Shown: one piece after another, positions 54,459 to 63,484 of the stretch
Layout of the letters: the number at the start of each line of letters is the position of its first letter
Position numbering within the stretch: the first letter of the stretch is position 1
Origin: Streptomyces griseus subsp. griseus
GTDB taxonomy: Bacteria > Actinomycetota > Actinomycetes > Streptomycetales > Streptomycetaceae
Direction of reading: 5' to 3'
Assembly: GCF_003610995.1 (NCBI RefSeq)
Contig: NZ_CP032543.1
Coordinates: forward strand, 372,001-436,000
Length of the DNA: 64,000 nucleotides
Translations under genes and position numbers: made by a program
Notes under the pieces: model-generated
What the model was told of the DNA's origin: nothing
The model's database searches: none
The model's input: the letters and a program-made list of their open reading frames with translations, nothing else

Positions 54459-56348
54459 ATGGACATGGAAGTCACCGCATGGACATCGCTGCACAGCGCG
54501 ATGAACGCCGAGCAGGACCGGCGGCCCTTCTCCAAGGCGACGCTGCGCCGCATCCTGGTCTTCGCCCGGCCCCACAGGAGCCGGATCAACCGGTTCCTCC
54601 TGCTCAGCACCGTCACCGCGCTGCTCGCGGTGGCCACCCCCGTCCTCGCCGGGCGCGTCGTGGACGCCATCGTGCGGGGCGCGGACTCCGGGACGGTCAC
54701 CCGGCTCGCCCTGCTGATCGCCCTGATCGCGGTCGCCGAGGCCGGGCTCGGCCTGCTCACCCGGTGGCTGTCGGCCAACCTCGGCGAGGGACTGATCCTC
54801 GATCTGCGGACGGCGGTCTTCGACCATGTGCAGCGGATGCCGGTCGCCTTCTTCACCCGCACCCGGACCGGCGCCCTGGTCAGCCGGCTCAACAACGACG
54901 TGATCGGCGCCCAGCGGGCATTCAGCAACACGCTCTCCGGTGTCGTCTCCAACCTCGTCACCCTGCTGCTGACGCTCGCCGTGATGCTCACGATCTCCTG
55001 GCAGATCACGCTGCTCTCTCTGGTCCTGCTGCCGGTGTTCGTCGTACCGGCCCGCCGGATGGGGGCCAGGATGGCCGGGCTCCAGCGGGAGGCGGCCAAC
55101 CACAACGCCTCGATGGGCACCCAGATGACCGAGCGGTTCTCCGCCCCCGGCGCCACTCTCGTCAAGCTCTTCGGCCGCCCGTCGCTGGAGTCCGCGGAGT
55201 TCGCCGAGCGGGCCCGCCGGGTGCGGGACATCGGGGTCCGCTCCGCCATGGCCCAGTCCGCGTTCATCACCGCGCTCACCCTGGTCTCCGCCCTCGCGCT
55301 CGCCCTGGTCTACGGGCTCGGCGGCCACTACGCGCTGCGCGGCACACTGGAGCCAGGCGCCGTGGTCTCCCTCGCCCTGCTGCTGACCCGGCTGTACGCC
55401 CCGCTGACCGCGCTGGCCGGGGCCCGGGTCGAGGTGATGAGCGCGCTCGTCAGCTTCGAGCGGGTCTTCGAGGTGCTGGATCTCAAGCCGCTGATCGCCC
55501 AGAAGCCGGACGCCCGTCAGGTGCCGGAGGGTCAGGTCTCGGTCGAGTTCGAGAAGGTCTCCTTCGGCTACCCGTCCGCGGAGAAGGTCTCCCTCGCCTC
55601 GCTGGAGGAGGTCGCGACGCTGGACAACCGGGGCGGCACCCCGGTCCTGCACGAGGTCTCCTTCCGGGCCGAACCCGGGCAGATGATCGCCCTGGTGGGC
55701 TCGTCGGGCGCGGGCAAGTCGACCATCGCCCAGCTGCTGCCGAGGCTGTACGACGCGGACGCCGGTGCCGTACGGCTCAACGGGATCGACGTACGGGATC
55801 TGAGCGCCGACTCCATCCGCGACACGCTGGGGATGGTCACCCAGGACGGGCACCTCTTCCACGAGTCCGTACGCGCCAATCTGCTGCTCGCCCGGCCCGA
55901 CGCCTCCGAGGACGACATCCGCGACGCGCTGCGCCGCTCCCGGCTGGAGGGGCTGATCGCCTCGCTGCCGGAGGGGCTGGACACGGTGGTCGGCGAGCGC
56001 GGTTACCGGCTCTCCGGCGGTGAGCGCCAGCGGCTCACCATCGCCCGGCTGCTGCTGGCCCGTCAGCGGGTCGTCATCCTCGACGAGGCGACCGCGCACC
56101 TCGACTCCACCTCCGAGGCCGCCGTCCAGGAGGCCCTGGCCGAGGCACTGGAGGGGCGGACCGCCGTGGTGATCGCCCACCGGCTCTCCACCGTACGGGC
56201 GGCCGACCAGATCCTGGTCGTCGAGGCGGGCCGGATCGTGGAGCGCGGCACCCACAGCGAACTGCTCGCGGCCGGGGGGCGTTACGAGGAGCTGTACCGC
56301 ACCCAGTTCGACCGGCCGTCGGCGGACGAGGCCCAGCCGGTCGGCTGA
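54459..56348 (+). CDS. ABC exporter, fused permease-ATPase (MsbA/LmrA-type)
   Basis: 629-residue half-transporter that works as a dimer. Six helices in residues ~40-330 (RINRFLLLSTVTALLAVATP, SALALALVYGLGGHYAL), then the ATPase: Walker A GSSGAGKST, Q-loop VTQDGHLF, signature RLSGGERQRL, Walker B RVVILDEAT, H-loop IAHRLS. Probably exports a drug or redox-active metabolite. The SoxR-like promoter upstream suggests induction by redox-cycling compounds; an ABC transporter is among reported SoxR targets in S. coelicolor. The ATG at 54459 is 46 bp after the -10. Confidence 0.92.
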   Translation: MDMEVTAWTSLHSAMNAEQDRRPFSKATLRRILVFARPHRSRINRFLLLSTVTALLAVATPVLAGRVVDAIVRGADSGTVTRLALLIALIAVAEAGLGLLTRWLSANLGEGLILDLRTAVFDHVQRMPVAFFTRTRTGALVSRLNNDVIGAQRAFSNTLSGVVSNLVTLLLTLAVMLTISWQITLLSLVLLPVFVVPARRMGARMAGLQREAANHNASMGTQMTERFSAPGATLVKLFGRPSLESAEFAERARRVRDIGVRSAMAQSAFITALTLVSALALALVYGLGGHYALRGTLEPGAVVSLALLLTRLYAPLTALAGARVEVMSALVSFERVFEVLDLKPLIAQKPDARQVPEGQVSVEFEKVSFGYPSAEKVSLASLEEVATLDNRGGTPVLHEVSFRAEPGQMIALVGSSGAGKSTIAQLLPRLYDADAGAVRLNGIDVRDLSADSIRDTLGMVTQDGHLFHESVRANLLLARPDASEDDIRDALRRSRLEGLIASLPEGLDTVVGERGYRLSGGERQRLTIARLLLARQRVVILDEATAHLDSTSEAAVQEALAEALEGRTAVVIAHRLSTVRAADQILVVEAGRIVERGTHSELLAAGGRYEELYRTQFDRPSADEAQPVG

Positions 56349-56360
56349 GCCGGGCGTCCG

Positions 56361-56621
56361 TCAGCGGCGGACGAGGCGGGGACGCTCGGTGGTGCGCAGG
56401 CGCCGCAGGGCGTCCCCGCCGCAGCTGCGCCATTGCTTCGGCGAGACCCGGGGGCGGTTGGTGCCGTTGGTGACGAGCGCGTTCACCGAGGTCATCGGGT
56501 CCGCCGCCATGGACTTGGCGAGCAGCACGCCGACCACCAGCGGCAGCAGCGTGACCGCCAGGGCGGTGCCTGCGGTGGTGACGTGCTGGATGCGGGGGCG
56601 GTGCTGCGCTGCGGTGTCCAT
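56361..56621 (-). CDS. small membrane protein, unknown function
   Basis: 86 residues with one membrane helix (TALAVTLLPLVVGVLLAKSM) and a basic, Arg-rich C-terminus. No family recognised. It is convergent with the ABC exporter (12 bp between stops). Coding bias is good, but there are no supporting neighbours. Confidence 0.5.
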   Translation of the reverse strand: MDTAAQHRPRIQHVTTAGTALAVTLLPLVVGVLLAKSMAADPMTSVNALVTNGTNRPRVSPKQWRSCGGDALRRLRTTERPRLVRR

Positions 56622-56783
56622 GGCCTCATTCGAACAGAGCCCGGACGGCGGAACATCGGGGCAGGTACTCAGCGGTGGCGGCCGCGCATACTCAGACGCG
56701 CGTACGGGGACGCTGGGGGCGCGGCCCCGGACCGCGGGGCCACGGCCGCGGGACGGCCGCCGGACCACGGAAGGGCCACGCCG

Positions 56784-57449
56784 ATGAGCGAGCACCAGGG
56801 ACAGCCCGCGGAACGCCCGGGCGGGACCTCCGGGCTCCCGGCCGCGACGGTGTTCGACGCGCTGGGCACCGAGTACGAGCGGGCGTTCGCGGGTTCCGCC
56901 GCCTACGGCGCCTCGCTGGACCGGCTGCTGGAGCACCTCGCGCCGGGCAGCCGGGTCCTGGACGTGGGCAGCGGTACGGGCGTTCCGACCGCGCGGCGGC
57001 TGGCCGGGGCCGGACACCGGGTGGTGGGCGTCGACGTCTCCCCGGTGATGACCGCCCTGGCGGCGCGGCAGGTGCCGGAGGGCGAGTTCCGGTGCGCCGA
57101 CATCCGGGAGGCGGCGTGGGCGGACGGGGAGTTCGACGCCGTCTGTGTCTACTTCTCGCTGCTGCAGCTGTCACGCGGCGAGCAGCGGGAGCTGCTGGGC
57201 CGGCTGGCCCGGGCGGTGAAGCCGGGCGGCCGGCTGGTGGTGGCCACCGTCCCGGTGGACGTGGCGGACGCGAGCGCCGTCTTCATGGGGCAGCCGGTGG
57301 TGGTGTCGAGTTTCGGCGAGGACGAGTTCGCCTCCGTGGTGGCCGGAGCGGGGTTCGCGGTGGAGGAGCGGCACAGCGTCCTGTTCACCCCGGATCACCC
57401 GGCGGGCGCACCCGAGCCGCACCTCTTCCTGCACGGCCGTCGCAGCTGA
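56784..57449 (+). CDS. class I SAM-dependent methyltransferase
   Basis: 221-residue Rossmann-fold methyltransferase. Motif I is VLDVGSGTGVPTARRLA (Gly-rich SAM loop), followed by acidic GVDVSPVM, motif II FRCADIREAAWADGEFDAV and LARAVKPGGRLVVAT. The acceptor is unknown; neighbours give no hint. The ribosome binding site is weak (GAAGGG). Confidence 0.85.
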   Translation: MSEHQGQPAERPGGTSGLPAATVFDALGTEYERAFAGSAAYGASLDRLLEHLAPGSRVLDVGSGTGVPTARRLAGAGHRVVGVDVSPVMTALAARQVPEGEFRCADIREAAWADGEFDAVCVYFSLLQLSRGEQRELLGRLARAVKPGGRLVVATVPVDVADASAVFMGQPVVVSSFGEDEFASVVAGAGFAVEERHSVLFTPDHPAGAPEPHLFLHGRRS

Positions 57450-57749
57450 CACCCCTGCCCCAAATCCTTTCGCAATCACAAAGAACAAGCCGAATGAATG
57501 ACAAGAATGGCGCATTCGCGTTCCTTCACAAGAAGGTAATGCGATAGCAAAGTTCCGCTCTATATGCTGAGCTGTAGTCGTATCCGTCCGAACGCCGACC
57601 GTGCGTCCGGACGGGCCGGATGTTCGGAAGAACACGAGGTGGAGCACACCCCCACCTCCGAACATTCATACGGATAGAGACAGCGCATTCGTCAATTGAC
57701 CCGACCACACCGCTCCCCGGCCCCGCCGGATGCAGGAGGCAGGCCACCC
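57450..57749. other. 300-bp region upstream of the SulP-carbonic anhydrase genes
   Basis: Unusually AT-rich for this window between 57470 and 57580, which should hold a promoter; TATATG at ~57560 is a candidate -10 element but no clean -35 is evident. A two-part stem lies at 57620-57665. No gene. Confidence 0.5.
57620..57665 (+). promoter_or_regulatory. two-part stem structure in the leader of the SulP operon
   Basis: Outer arms ATGTTCGG (57620-57627) and CCGAACAT (57658-57665) enclose inner arms GAGGTGG (57636-57642) and CCACCTC (57652-57658), with an 8-nt bulge on the left only. It could be a terminator for the methyltransferase gene or an RNA control element. Confidence 0.45.
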
Positions 57750-57932
57750 ATGAAGTCCCTTGCCGTAACCACCCGGACTTTCACCGGGCACGACACCGCG
57801 AACGCAAAGGAGACCGGGCTCCCCACCTACGCCCGGCCCCCGAGACCTTTCCGCGTGAGCCCCGGCGTAGTGCACCCCGGCTCCATCAGCGTTCACCGGC
57901 CGGAGAACGGCCCGTCGTGCGGCCGCCTCTGA
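57750..57932 (+). CDS. small ORF upstream of SulP, possible leader peptide
   Basis: 60 codons from the ATG at 57750, with a strong AGGAGG ten bases upstream, ending 74 bp before the SulP start. Product MKSLAVTTRTFTGHDTANAK and onward has no recognisable domain, signal or run of regulatory codons. It may be a leader peptide or chance. Confidence 0.35.
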   Translation: MKSLAVTTRTFTGHDTANAKETGLPTYARPPRPFRVSPGVVHPGSISVHRPENGPSCGRL

Positions 57933-58006
57933 CGGCTTCCCGCCCCACCCGTCCGCGCCCCGGCCCCGCCGGGGCGCGGACCTCACCCTCAAGGGAATCG
58001 TCACCC

Positions 58007-59475
58007 GTGATCTCCGTGAAGGAACTCAAGAACCCCCACGTCGTACGGCGCGACCTGCTGGCGTCACTCGTCGTCTTCCTGGTCGCCCTCCCCCTCTGCG
58101 TCGGCGTCGCCGTCGCCTCCGGCGTACCCGCCGAACTCGGCCTGGTCACCGGCATCGTCGGCGGCCTGGTCGTCGGCATGCTGCCGGGCAGCAAGCTCCA
58201 GGTCAGCGGACCCGCCGCCGGCCTCACCGTCCTGGTCTACGAGGCGGTCACGGAGTTCGGCCTCGCCACCCTCGGCCGATCGTCCTGGCCGCCGGCCTGC
58301 TCCAGGTGGTGCTGGGCGTGGCGCGCTTCGGCCGCTGGTTCCGCGCCATCTCCGTCTCCGTGGTGCAGGGCATGCTCGCGGGCATCGGCCTGGTCATCGT
58401 GCTCGGCCAGCTGTACGCCATGGCCGACACCGAACAGCCGGGCACCGCCCTCGCCAAACTGGCCGGGCTTCCCGGCCTCGCCGTCGAGATCGTCACCAAC
58501 AACGAGGCCATGACCGCCTTCGGCCTCGGCGCCGGGACCGTCGCCGTCCTGCTGATCTGGCCGAAGCTGCCCGCCGCCGTACGGATCGTGCCCGCGCCGC
58601 TCGCCGCGGTCGGCCTGGCCACCGCCGTCGCCGCCCTGGCCGGGCTGCGGCCGCTGGTGGCCGATGTGAACGGGCTGCTGCACGCTATCGATCTCCCGGG
58701 CGCGGCGGAGTTCGGCAACCTGGCCAACGTGGCCGTGATCGGCACGGTCCTCGCCTTCGCCCTCATCGCCTCGGCCGAGAGCCTGTTCAGCGCGGCGGCC
58801 ATCGACCGGATGCACGACGGCCCCCGTACGGACTACGACAAGGAACTCGTCGCGCAGGGCGTGGGCAACACGATCTGCGGGGCGCTCGGCGCACTCCCGA
58901 TGACCGCCGTCATCGTCCGCAGCGCGGCCAACGTCCAGGCCGGGGCCACCACCGCGCTCTCCCGGGTCGCCCACGGGCTGTGGCTGCTGCTCTTCGCCGC
59001 CCTGCTGCCCGCCGCCATCGGCATCATCCCGCTCGCCTCGCTCGCCGGGATCCTGGTGCACGCCGGGTGCAAGCTGGTGCCGGTCAAGGAGTTCGGCCCA
59101 CTCTGGCGCGAACACCGCGGGGAGGCCGTGCTGTTGGCGGTCACCGCGCTGGCCATCGTGGTGACCAACCTCTTCGAGGGGGTGGTGCTGGGTCTGCTGC
59201 TGGCCGTGGTCAAGTCGGCCTGGGAGACCTCCCACGTACAGCTCTCCACCCGCGAACTCACCGGCGGCCGGGTCGTGGTGACCCTCACGGGCAACGCGAC
59301 CTTCCTCCGACTGCCGCGCATCCTGGAGCAGTTGGAGAAGTTGCCGCAGGATCAGCCCATAGAGCTGGACCTCAGCGGCCTGCGTCATCTCGACCACGCC
59401 TGCCGGGTGGCACTGGAGAACTGGGCACGCCGGCACAACGACGCGGAGACCGACCCGGTCACGATCCGCCGGTAG
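58007..59475 (+). pseudogene. SulP-family anion transporter with STAS domain, 1-nt frameshift
   Basis: From GTG 58007 (AAGGGA upstream) the protein reads LLASLVVFLVALPLCVGVAV and GPAAGLTVLVYEAVTEFGLA. It then loses frame at CTCGGCCGATC (~58277), where one more C would give the expected LGPIVLAAGLLQVVLG. The rest is intact in the next frame: about eight further helices and a C-terminal STAS domain (VVVTLTGNATFLRLPRILEQ). SulP proteins import sulfate or bicarbonate. The carbonic anhydrase that follows points to bicarbonate. The break may be a sequencing error. Confidence 0.82.
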
Positions 59476-59482
59476 CCGGGGA

Positions 59483-59524
59483 TCCTGCTCCTGGTGGACC
59501 GCACGCACCCCACCAGGAGCAGGA
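59483..59524 (+). terminator. hairpin between SulP and carbonic anhydrase genes
   Basis: Perfect 15-bp arms 59483-59497 and 59510-59524 with a 12-nt loop, 7 bp after the SulP stop. It either ends the SulP transcript or attenuates expression of the carbonic anhydrase gene. Confidence 0.7.
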
Positions 59525-59657
59525 CCGGAACGTGCGTACGAAAGAGAGTGACGCAGGCGTACTGCGGTCGCGTGGCGGGCCCGGCGACAGGCCTCCGCCC
59601 CGGTCGCGGGGCTGCGTGGGTTCGGGGCTCCCTCCGCGCCGGGCACCTGGAGCGGCC

Positions 59658-60136
59658 ATGAGCGTGACCGAAGAGTTCCTCGCCCACAACGAGGTGTACG
59701 TGTCGACGTTCGACGGTCCCCTCCCGCTTCCGCCCGCCGGAGCGCCGTCGTCCCCTGCATGGACGCGCGGCTGAACCTGTACGGCATCCGCGGCCTCGCC
59801 GAGGGTGACGCGCATGTCATCAGGAACGCGGCAGGCGTGGTGACCGAGGATGTGGCGCGGTCCCTGGCGATCAGTCAGCGGCTGCTGGGCACCCGGGAGA
59901 TCGTGCTGATCCACCACACCCACTGCGGCATGGTGACCTTCTCCGACGACACCTTCCGCCAGGACATCGAGAAGGAGACCGGTATCCGGCCGCCGTGGTC
60001 CGCCGAGGCGATCCCGGACGCCGCCGACGACGTACGGCAGTCCCTGCGGCGGGTGACGGGCGGTCCGTTCATCCCGCACACCGGCCAGGTCCGCGTCTTC
60101 GACGTCGCCACCGGCCGCCTCGACGAGGTCGTCTGA
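59658..60136 (+). pseudogene. beta-carbonic anhydrase, 1-nt frameshift
   Basis: Starts MSVTEEFLAHNEVYVSTFDG at 59658, loses frame near 59735, and continues as VVPCMDARLNLYGIRGLAEG and IVLIHHTHCGMVTFSDD to the TGA at 60136. The zinc ligands (Cys in PCMDAR, His and Cys in HHTHCGM) and the Asp-Arg dyad are all present. Adding one C in GCC-GGAGC restores ARSAVVPCMDAR. Converts CO2 to bicarbonate; paired with the SulP transporter. Likely functional if the indel is an error. Confidence 0.82.
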
Positions 60137-60193
60137 CGGCCGGCGGGGCTGACGCCGCTCAGGGCGCGACAGCCGCGGACCTGGCCGGGGCGC

Positions 60194-60628
60194 TCACGCC
60201 GCCGTGGTGAGCTGTGCGCGGCCGAAGAGGAGGGCGTAGCCGGTCGGCAGGGCCTCGATGACGCGGGTGACGAGGGCCGGGTCCATCAGCGCGCCGACAG
60301 CGGCCAGGACGGTGCCCGCGTCCCAGCGGGCGGTCGCCGCGGTGCCGCCGGTCCGCGCGGCCAGGTCGTCCACGAAGCAGGCGGCCGGGGACGGGGTGAT
60401 GCCGGGGGCCTCGGAGGTGAACACCAGGGCGGCCTCCCTGGGGAGCGCGGCGGCGAAGGCGACCCGCTCCTCACCGGTGATCTGGGCACCGAGTCCGCCC
60501 AGGACGGCACGGAGGGCTTCCTCGGCCCGCACCCGGGTGGGGTAGGCGCCCTCGTATCTGATCTTCTCCAGCAGCCGGTCGAACGTCATGGCCTTCGGGG
60601 CGGCGATGGTCCGAGGCTCAGCAATCAT
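60194..60628 (-). CDS. DUF2267 protein
   Basis: 144-residue helical protein of the DUF2267 family (TFDRLLEKIRYEGAYPTRVR, AEEALRAVLGGLGAQITGEE, and LPTGYALLFGRAQL at the end). Function unknown. I use the ATG at 60628, with GAAGGGC upstream; a second ATG at 60589 begins exactly at the domain. Confidence 0.72.
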   Translation of the reverse strand: MIAEPRTIAAPKAMTFDRLLEKIRYEGAYPTRVRAEEALRAVLGGLGAQITGEERVAFAAALPREAALVFTSEAPGITPSPAACFVDDLAARTGGTAATARWDAGTVLAAVGALMDPALVTRVIEALPTGYALLFGRAQLTTAA

Positions 60629-60726
60629 GGCGGCGGAGGCCCTTCTCGTCGTCGTGCGGTGTCGGGTTCTCTCTGGCTTCTTCTCCGAAAGTGCCGTCCT
60701 ACACCCCCTGGGGGGTATTCGGCGGA

Positions 60727-60924
60727 TCACCGTGGCTGCGGATGGCCGAAAAGGAGGTCGTACCCCGTCGGCAGCTGGAGCAGGACGCGGCGCAGCAGCT
60801 CCGCGTCGGCCAGGTCACCGGCCTCCCCTCCCCCGCCGACTCCCCGCCGGACCACCTGCGCCGGGCCCCGGCCGCCGACGGCGCCGCGCCTCTCGTCGCC
60901 CCGCCCGCGGCGGTCCGGTCTCAT
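60727..60924 (-). pseudogene. DUF2267 paralogue, C-terminal remnant
   Basis: The end ADAELLRRVLLQLPTGYDLLFG matches the C-terminus of the adjacent DUF2267 protein (LPTGYALLFG). Upstream the frame turns Arg/Gly-rich and the N-terminal helices are missing. Probably a decayed tandem copy. The real 5' limit is unclear. Confidence 0.45.
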
Positions 60925-61022
60925 CTGCCCTCGGGGCAGCGCCAGTCGGCCGGCCGGATCGATTCGCTCACCCGCCGCACCGGCGAGCCGCGCGAGGACA
61001 CCGCGGCCGGGCGGCGGAACAA

Positions 61023-61060
61023 CTGAGCGGCGGAGGGCTCCGGAGCCCTCCGCCGCTCAG
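61023..61060 (-). terminator. 38-bp loop-less palindrome, terminator of the DUF574 methyltransferase
   Basis: Left half 61023-61041 and right half 61042-61060 are exact reverse complements with no spacer. It begins 20 bp beyond the stop of the minus-strand methyltransferase. Confidence 0.78.
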
Positions 61061-61080
61061 CGCGCTCTGCACCTCACCGC

Positions 61081-61866
61081 CTACGGCTTGCGGGCCACCA
61101 GCCCCCACTGGTCGACCAGCACCGGGTCGTCCTCCTCGGGACGCCAGAGCGCGATCGACAGGAAGCCCGGCTCGATGATCTCCAGACCTTCGGCGCAGCC
61201 GGTGATCTCCTCCGGCTCCCGCACCAGGTACGGCGGGTTCTCGCCGGAGTCGTACGCCTCCTGCGCGGCCAGCGTCTGCGGGGTCTTCACCGTGTCGCAG
61301 AGCACCAGGTAGCTGCCGGACGGCATCCGGGCCAGGTACCGCTGGACGACGTCGATGCCGTCGGCCGGGGTGAGGTGCCCCAGCGTCGAGAGCAGCAGGA
61401 CGGCGACGGGCTGGGAGAGGTCGAGGGTCTTCGCCGCCTCGTCCACCACCGTGTCCGTGTCGGACAGGTCGGCGTCCACGTAGTCCGTCCGGCCCTCAGG
61501 GGTGCTGGTCAGCAGGGCGTGGGCGTGGGCCAGGACGATGGGGTCGTTGTCCACGTAGACGATCCGGGCGTCCGGTGCGATGGTCTGCGCCACCTCGTGG
61601 GTGCTGTTCGCCACCGGCAGGCCGGTGCCCACGTCCAGGAACTGACGGATACCCAGCGAGGCGAGGTGCCGGATCGCCCGGGCCTGGAACGCGCGGGAGG
61701 CGCGCGCGATATCGACCATCTGCGGGTAGGCCGCGCTCACCGCGTCGGCCAGTTCGCGGTCCACGGGGTAGTTGTCCTTGCCACCCAGCCAGGCGTTCCA
61801 CACCCTCGCCGAGTGCGGCACGTCGGAGCGGATCCTGCGGCGGAACTCAACGTCGTCGGCGCTCAT
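61081..61866 (-). CDS. SAM-dependent methyltransferase, DUF574 family
   Basis: 261-residue protein of the actinomycete DUF574 group. N-terminal signature SARVWNAWLGGKDNYPVDRE, SAM loop FLDVGTGLPVANSTHEVAQ, acidic strand end IVYVDNDPIVLAHAHALL. Streptomyces genomes carry many copies; substrates are unknown. Monocistronic, ending at a perfect palindrome. Confidence 0.9.
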   Translation of the reverse strand: MSADDVEFRRRIRSDVPHSARVWNAWLGGKDNYPVDRELADAVSAAYPQMVDIARASRAFQARAIRHLASLGIRQFLDVGTGLPVANSTHEVAQTIAPDARIVYVDNDPIVLAHAHALLTSTPEGRTDYVDADLSDTDTVVDEAAKTLDLSQPVAVLLLSTLGHLTPADGIDVVQRYLARMPSGSYLVLCDTVKTPQTLAAQEAYDSGENPPYLVREPEEITGCAEGLEIIEPGFLSIALWRPEEDDPVLVDQWGLVARKP

Positions 61867-61988
61867 GTCTCTCCTCTACTCACTGTCCGTGCAAGGCTGT
61901 TGACCGCATCACCGCCGGTGGGAGCCTTGAGCTGACGGTACCTCGCCCTCTCCGCGCACGCAGCGGCGCGTCGGCATATTCCGCATGC

Positions 61989-62918
61989 TCATACCAGGTT
62001 GGCGTCCAGCCGGGTCAGACGCGCCGACTCCTCCCACAGCGCCCGTGCCATCTCCATGTCCCGTGCCCGGGCGGACCTGCGGGCCGGTCCCGGGGCGCCC
62101 CGGGTCTCGCCCAGGTGGCGGGGGCCGTAGTACGAGGCGCCGGGCGCGTCCGGAAGCGTCGCCGCGTACAGCGTGGGCAGGGCGCCGGCGGAGGCGGGCT
62201 GGGTGTAGACGCGTGATGCCCTCTCCAGCTTGGCCGCCCAGTTCCGGCCGGACAGTTTCGGGCCCGCCTGCCCCAGCTCCGTCGCGGCGAGGCCCGGGTG
62301 CGCGGCCAGGGCGAGCAGGTCGCGGCCGGAGGCGCGGGCGCGCCGGTCGAGCTCCGCGGTGAAGAGCAGGTTGGCCAGCTTGGACTGCGCGTAGGCGCCC
62401 CATTTGCTGTAGCCGCGCTCGGCGTTCAGATCGTCGAGGTCGACGCGGCCGATGCGGTGGCCGAGCGAGGAGAGCGTGACCACCCGGGCCGGTCCCGCCA
62501 CGCCCAGCAGCGGCAGCAGCTGGAGGGTCAGGGCGAAGTGGCCGAGGTGGTTGGTGCCGAACTGCATCTCGAAGCCGTCCGCCGTGCGCAGGAGCGGCAG
62601 GGCCATCACCCCGGCGTTGTTCACCAGGAGGTCGAGGCGGCCGTCGGCCTCCTTCGCGATGGTGTCCGCCGCTTCGGTGACGGAGGCCAGGTCCGCCAGG
62701 TCGAGGCGGACGAGGCGGGTGTCGGAGCGGGGTGCGGCGCGGCGGACGGCCTCCAGGGCGCGCCGGCCCCGCTCGGCGTCGCGGCAGGCGAGGACCGTAC
62801 GGGCGCCGGACCGGGCGAGGGCGAGCGCGGTGACGGCCCCGATGCCGCTGTTGGCACCGGTGACCACGGCGGTCCTGCCGGAGAGGTCGGGCATGTCGTG
62901 CAGATTCCAGGAGTGCAT
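61989..62918 (-). CDS. short-chain dehydrogenase (SDR), retinol-dehydrogenase-like
   Basis: 309-residue SDR. Cofactor loop TAVVTGANSGIGAVTALALA, LLVNNAGVM, catalytic Ser in VVTLSSLGH and YAQSK (Tyr, Lys). The Arg after the first strand (ACRDAERG) favours NADP. The ATG at 62918 has GGGGAGG eight bases upstream, so I take it as the start. However, the same frame is open for another 158 codons upstream through an AhpD-like domain with no stop, so a 467-residue fusion can also be read. Confidence 0.87.
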   Translation of the reverse strand: MHSWNLHDMPDLSGRTAVVTGANSGIGAVTALALARSGARTVLACRDAERGRRALEAVRRAAPRSDTRLVRLDLADLASVTEAADTIAKEADGRLDLLVNNAGVMALPLLRTADGFEMQFGTNHLGHFALTLQLLPLLGVAGPARVVTLSSLGHRIGRVDLDDLNAERGYSKWGAYAQSKLANLLFTAELDRRARASGRDLLALAAHPGLAATELGQAGPKLSGRNWAAKLERASRVYTQPASAGALPTLYAATLPDAPGASYYGPRHLGETRGAPGPARRSARARDMEMARALWEESARLTRLDANLV

Positions 62919-63392
62919 GCCGCACACCTCCCCGGCGGGGGCCGCGTCACACACCGCTCGGCCGAACTGGCCCACCTGGTAGTCGCCCGCCGGCTGCTGG
63001 ACGATCACGTGCAGCCGGTCGAAGGCGTTGATGAGGACGATCAGGGAGACCAGCGCGACCCACTGGTCGTCGTCGTAGTGCTCGGCGGCCCGGGCCCGGA
63101 CCTCGTCCGGGGCCCCTCCGGCCGCGTCCGCGATGCGGGCGCCCTGCTCCGTCAGCTCCGGGGCGGGGCGCCCGGCGTCGGTGAAGACCGTCGCCTCCCG
63201 CCACACCGCGACCAGGTCGAGGCGCAGGGACGTCTCACCGGCGGCCTCGGCCTCCTCGGTGTGCAGGTCGGTGCGGAACCCGCGGCCGTTGATCTGACCG
63301 GCCCGGATCTTCACCAGCTCCCGCGTCGTGGCGGACAGCCCTGTCTCCGAGACCGCCCGGCCCGCCTGGATGTGACACGGGTGCCGCGTCAC
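62919..63392 (-). pseudogene. AhpD-like carboxymuconolactone decarboxylase domain, catalytic cysteines lost
   Basis: In frame with the SDR that follows. The family core is plain (LSATTRELVKIRAGQINGRG, AGETSLRLDLVAVWREATVF, LVSLIVLINAFDRL). The alkylhydroperoxidase CxxC found in NGCGFCxDMH of relatives reads NGRGFRTDLH here, so both cysteines are Arg. The N-terminal ~20 residues are also missing and no stop separates it from the SDR. Either a decaying peroxidase gene or a new non-catalytic fusion domain. Confidence 0.65.
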
Positions 63393-63484
63393 CCGTGCGG
63401 GCCGTCCGGGAGGCCGCGCGGGGACGGCGGCTCAAGAATCGGAAGGTGCCGCGCCGAGGGAACGACAACGCCGCAGTGGAACGG

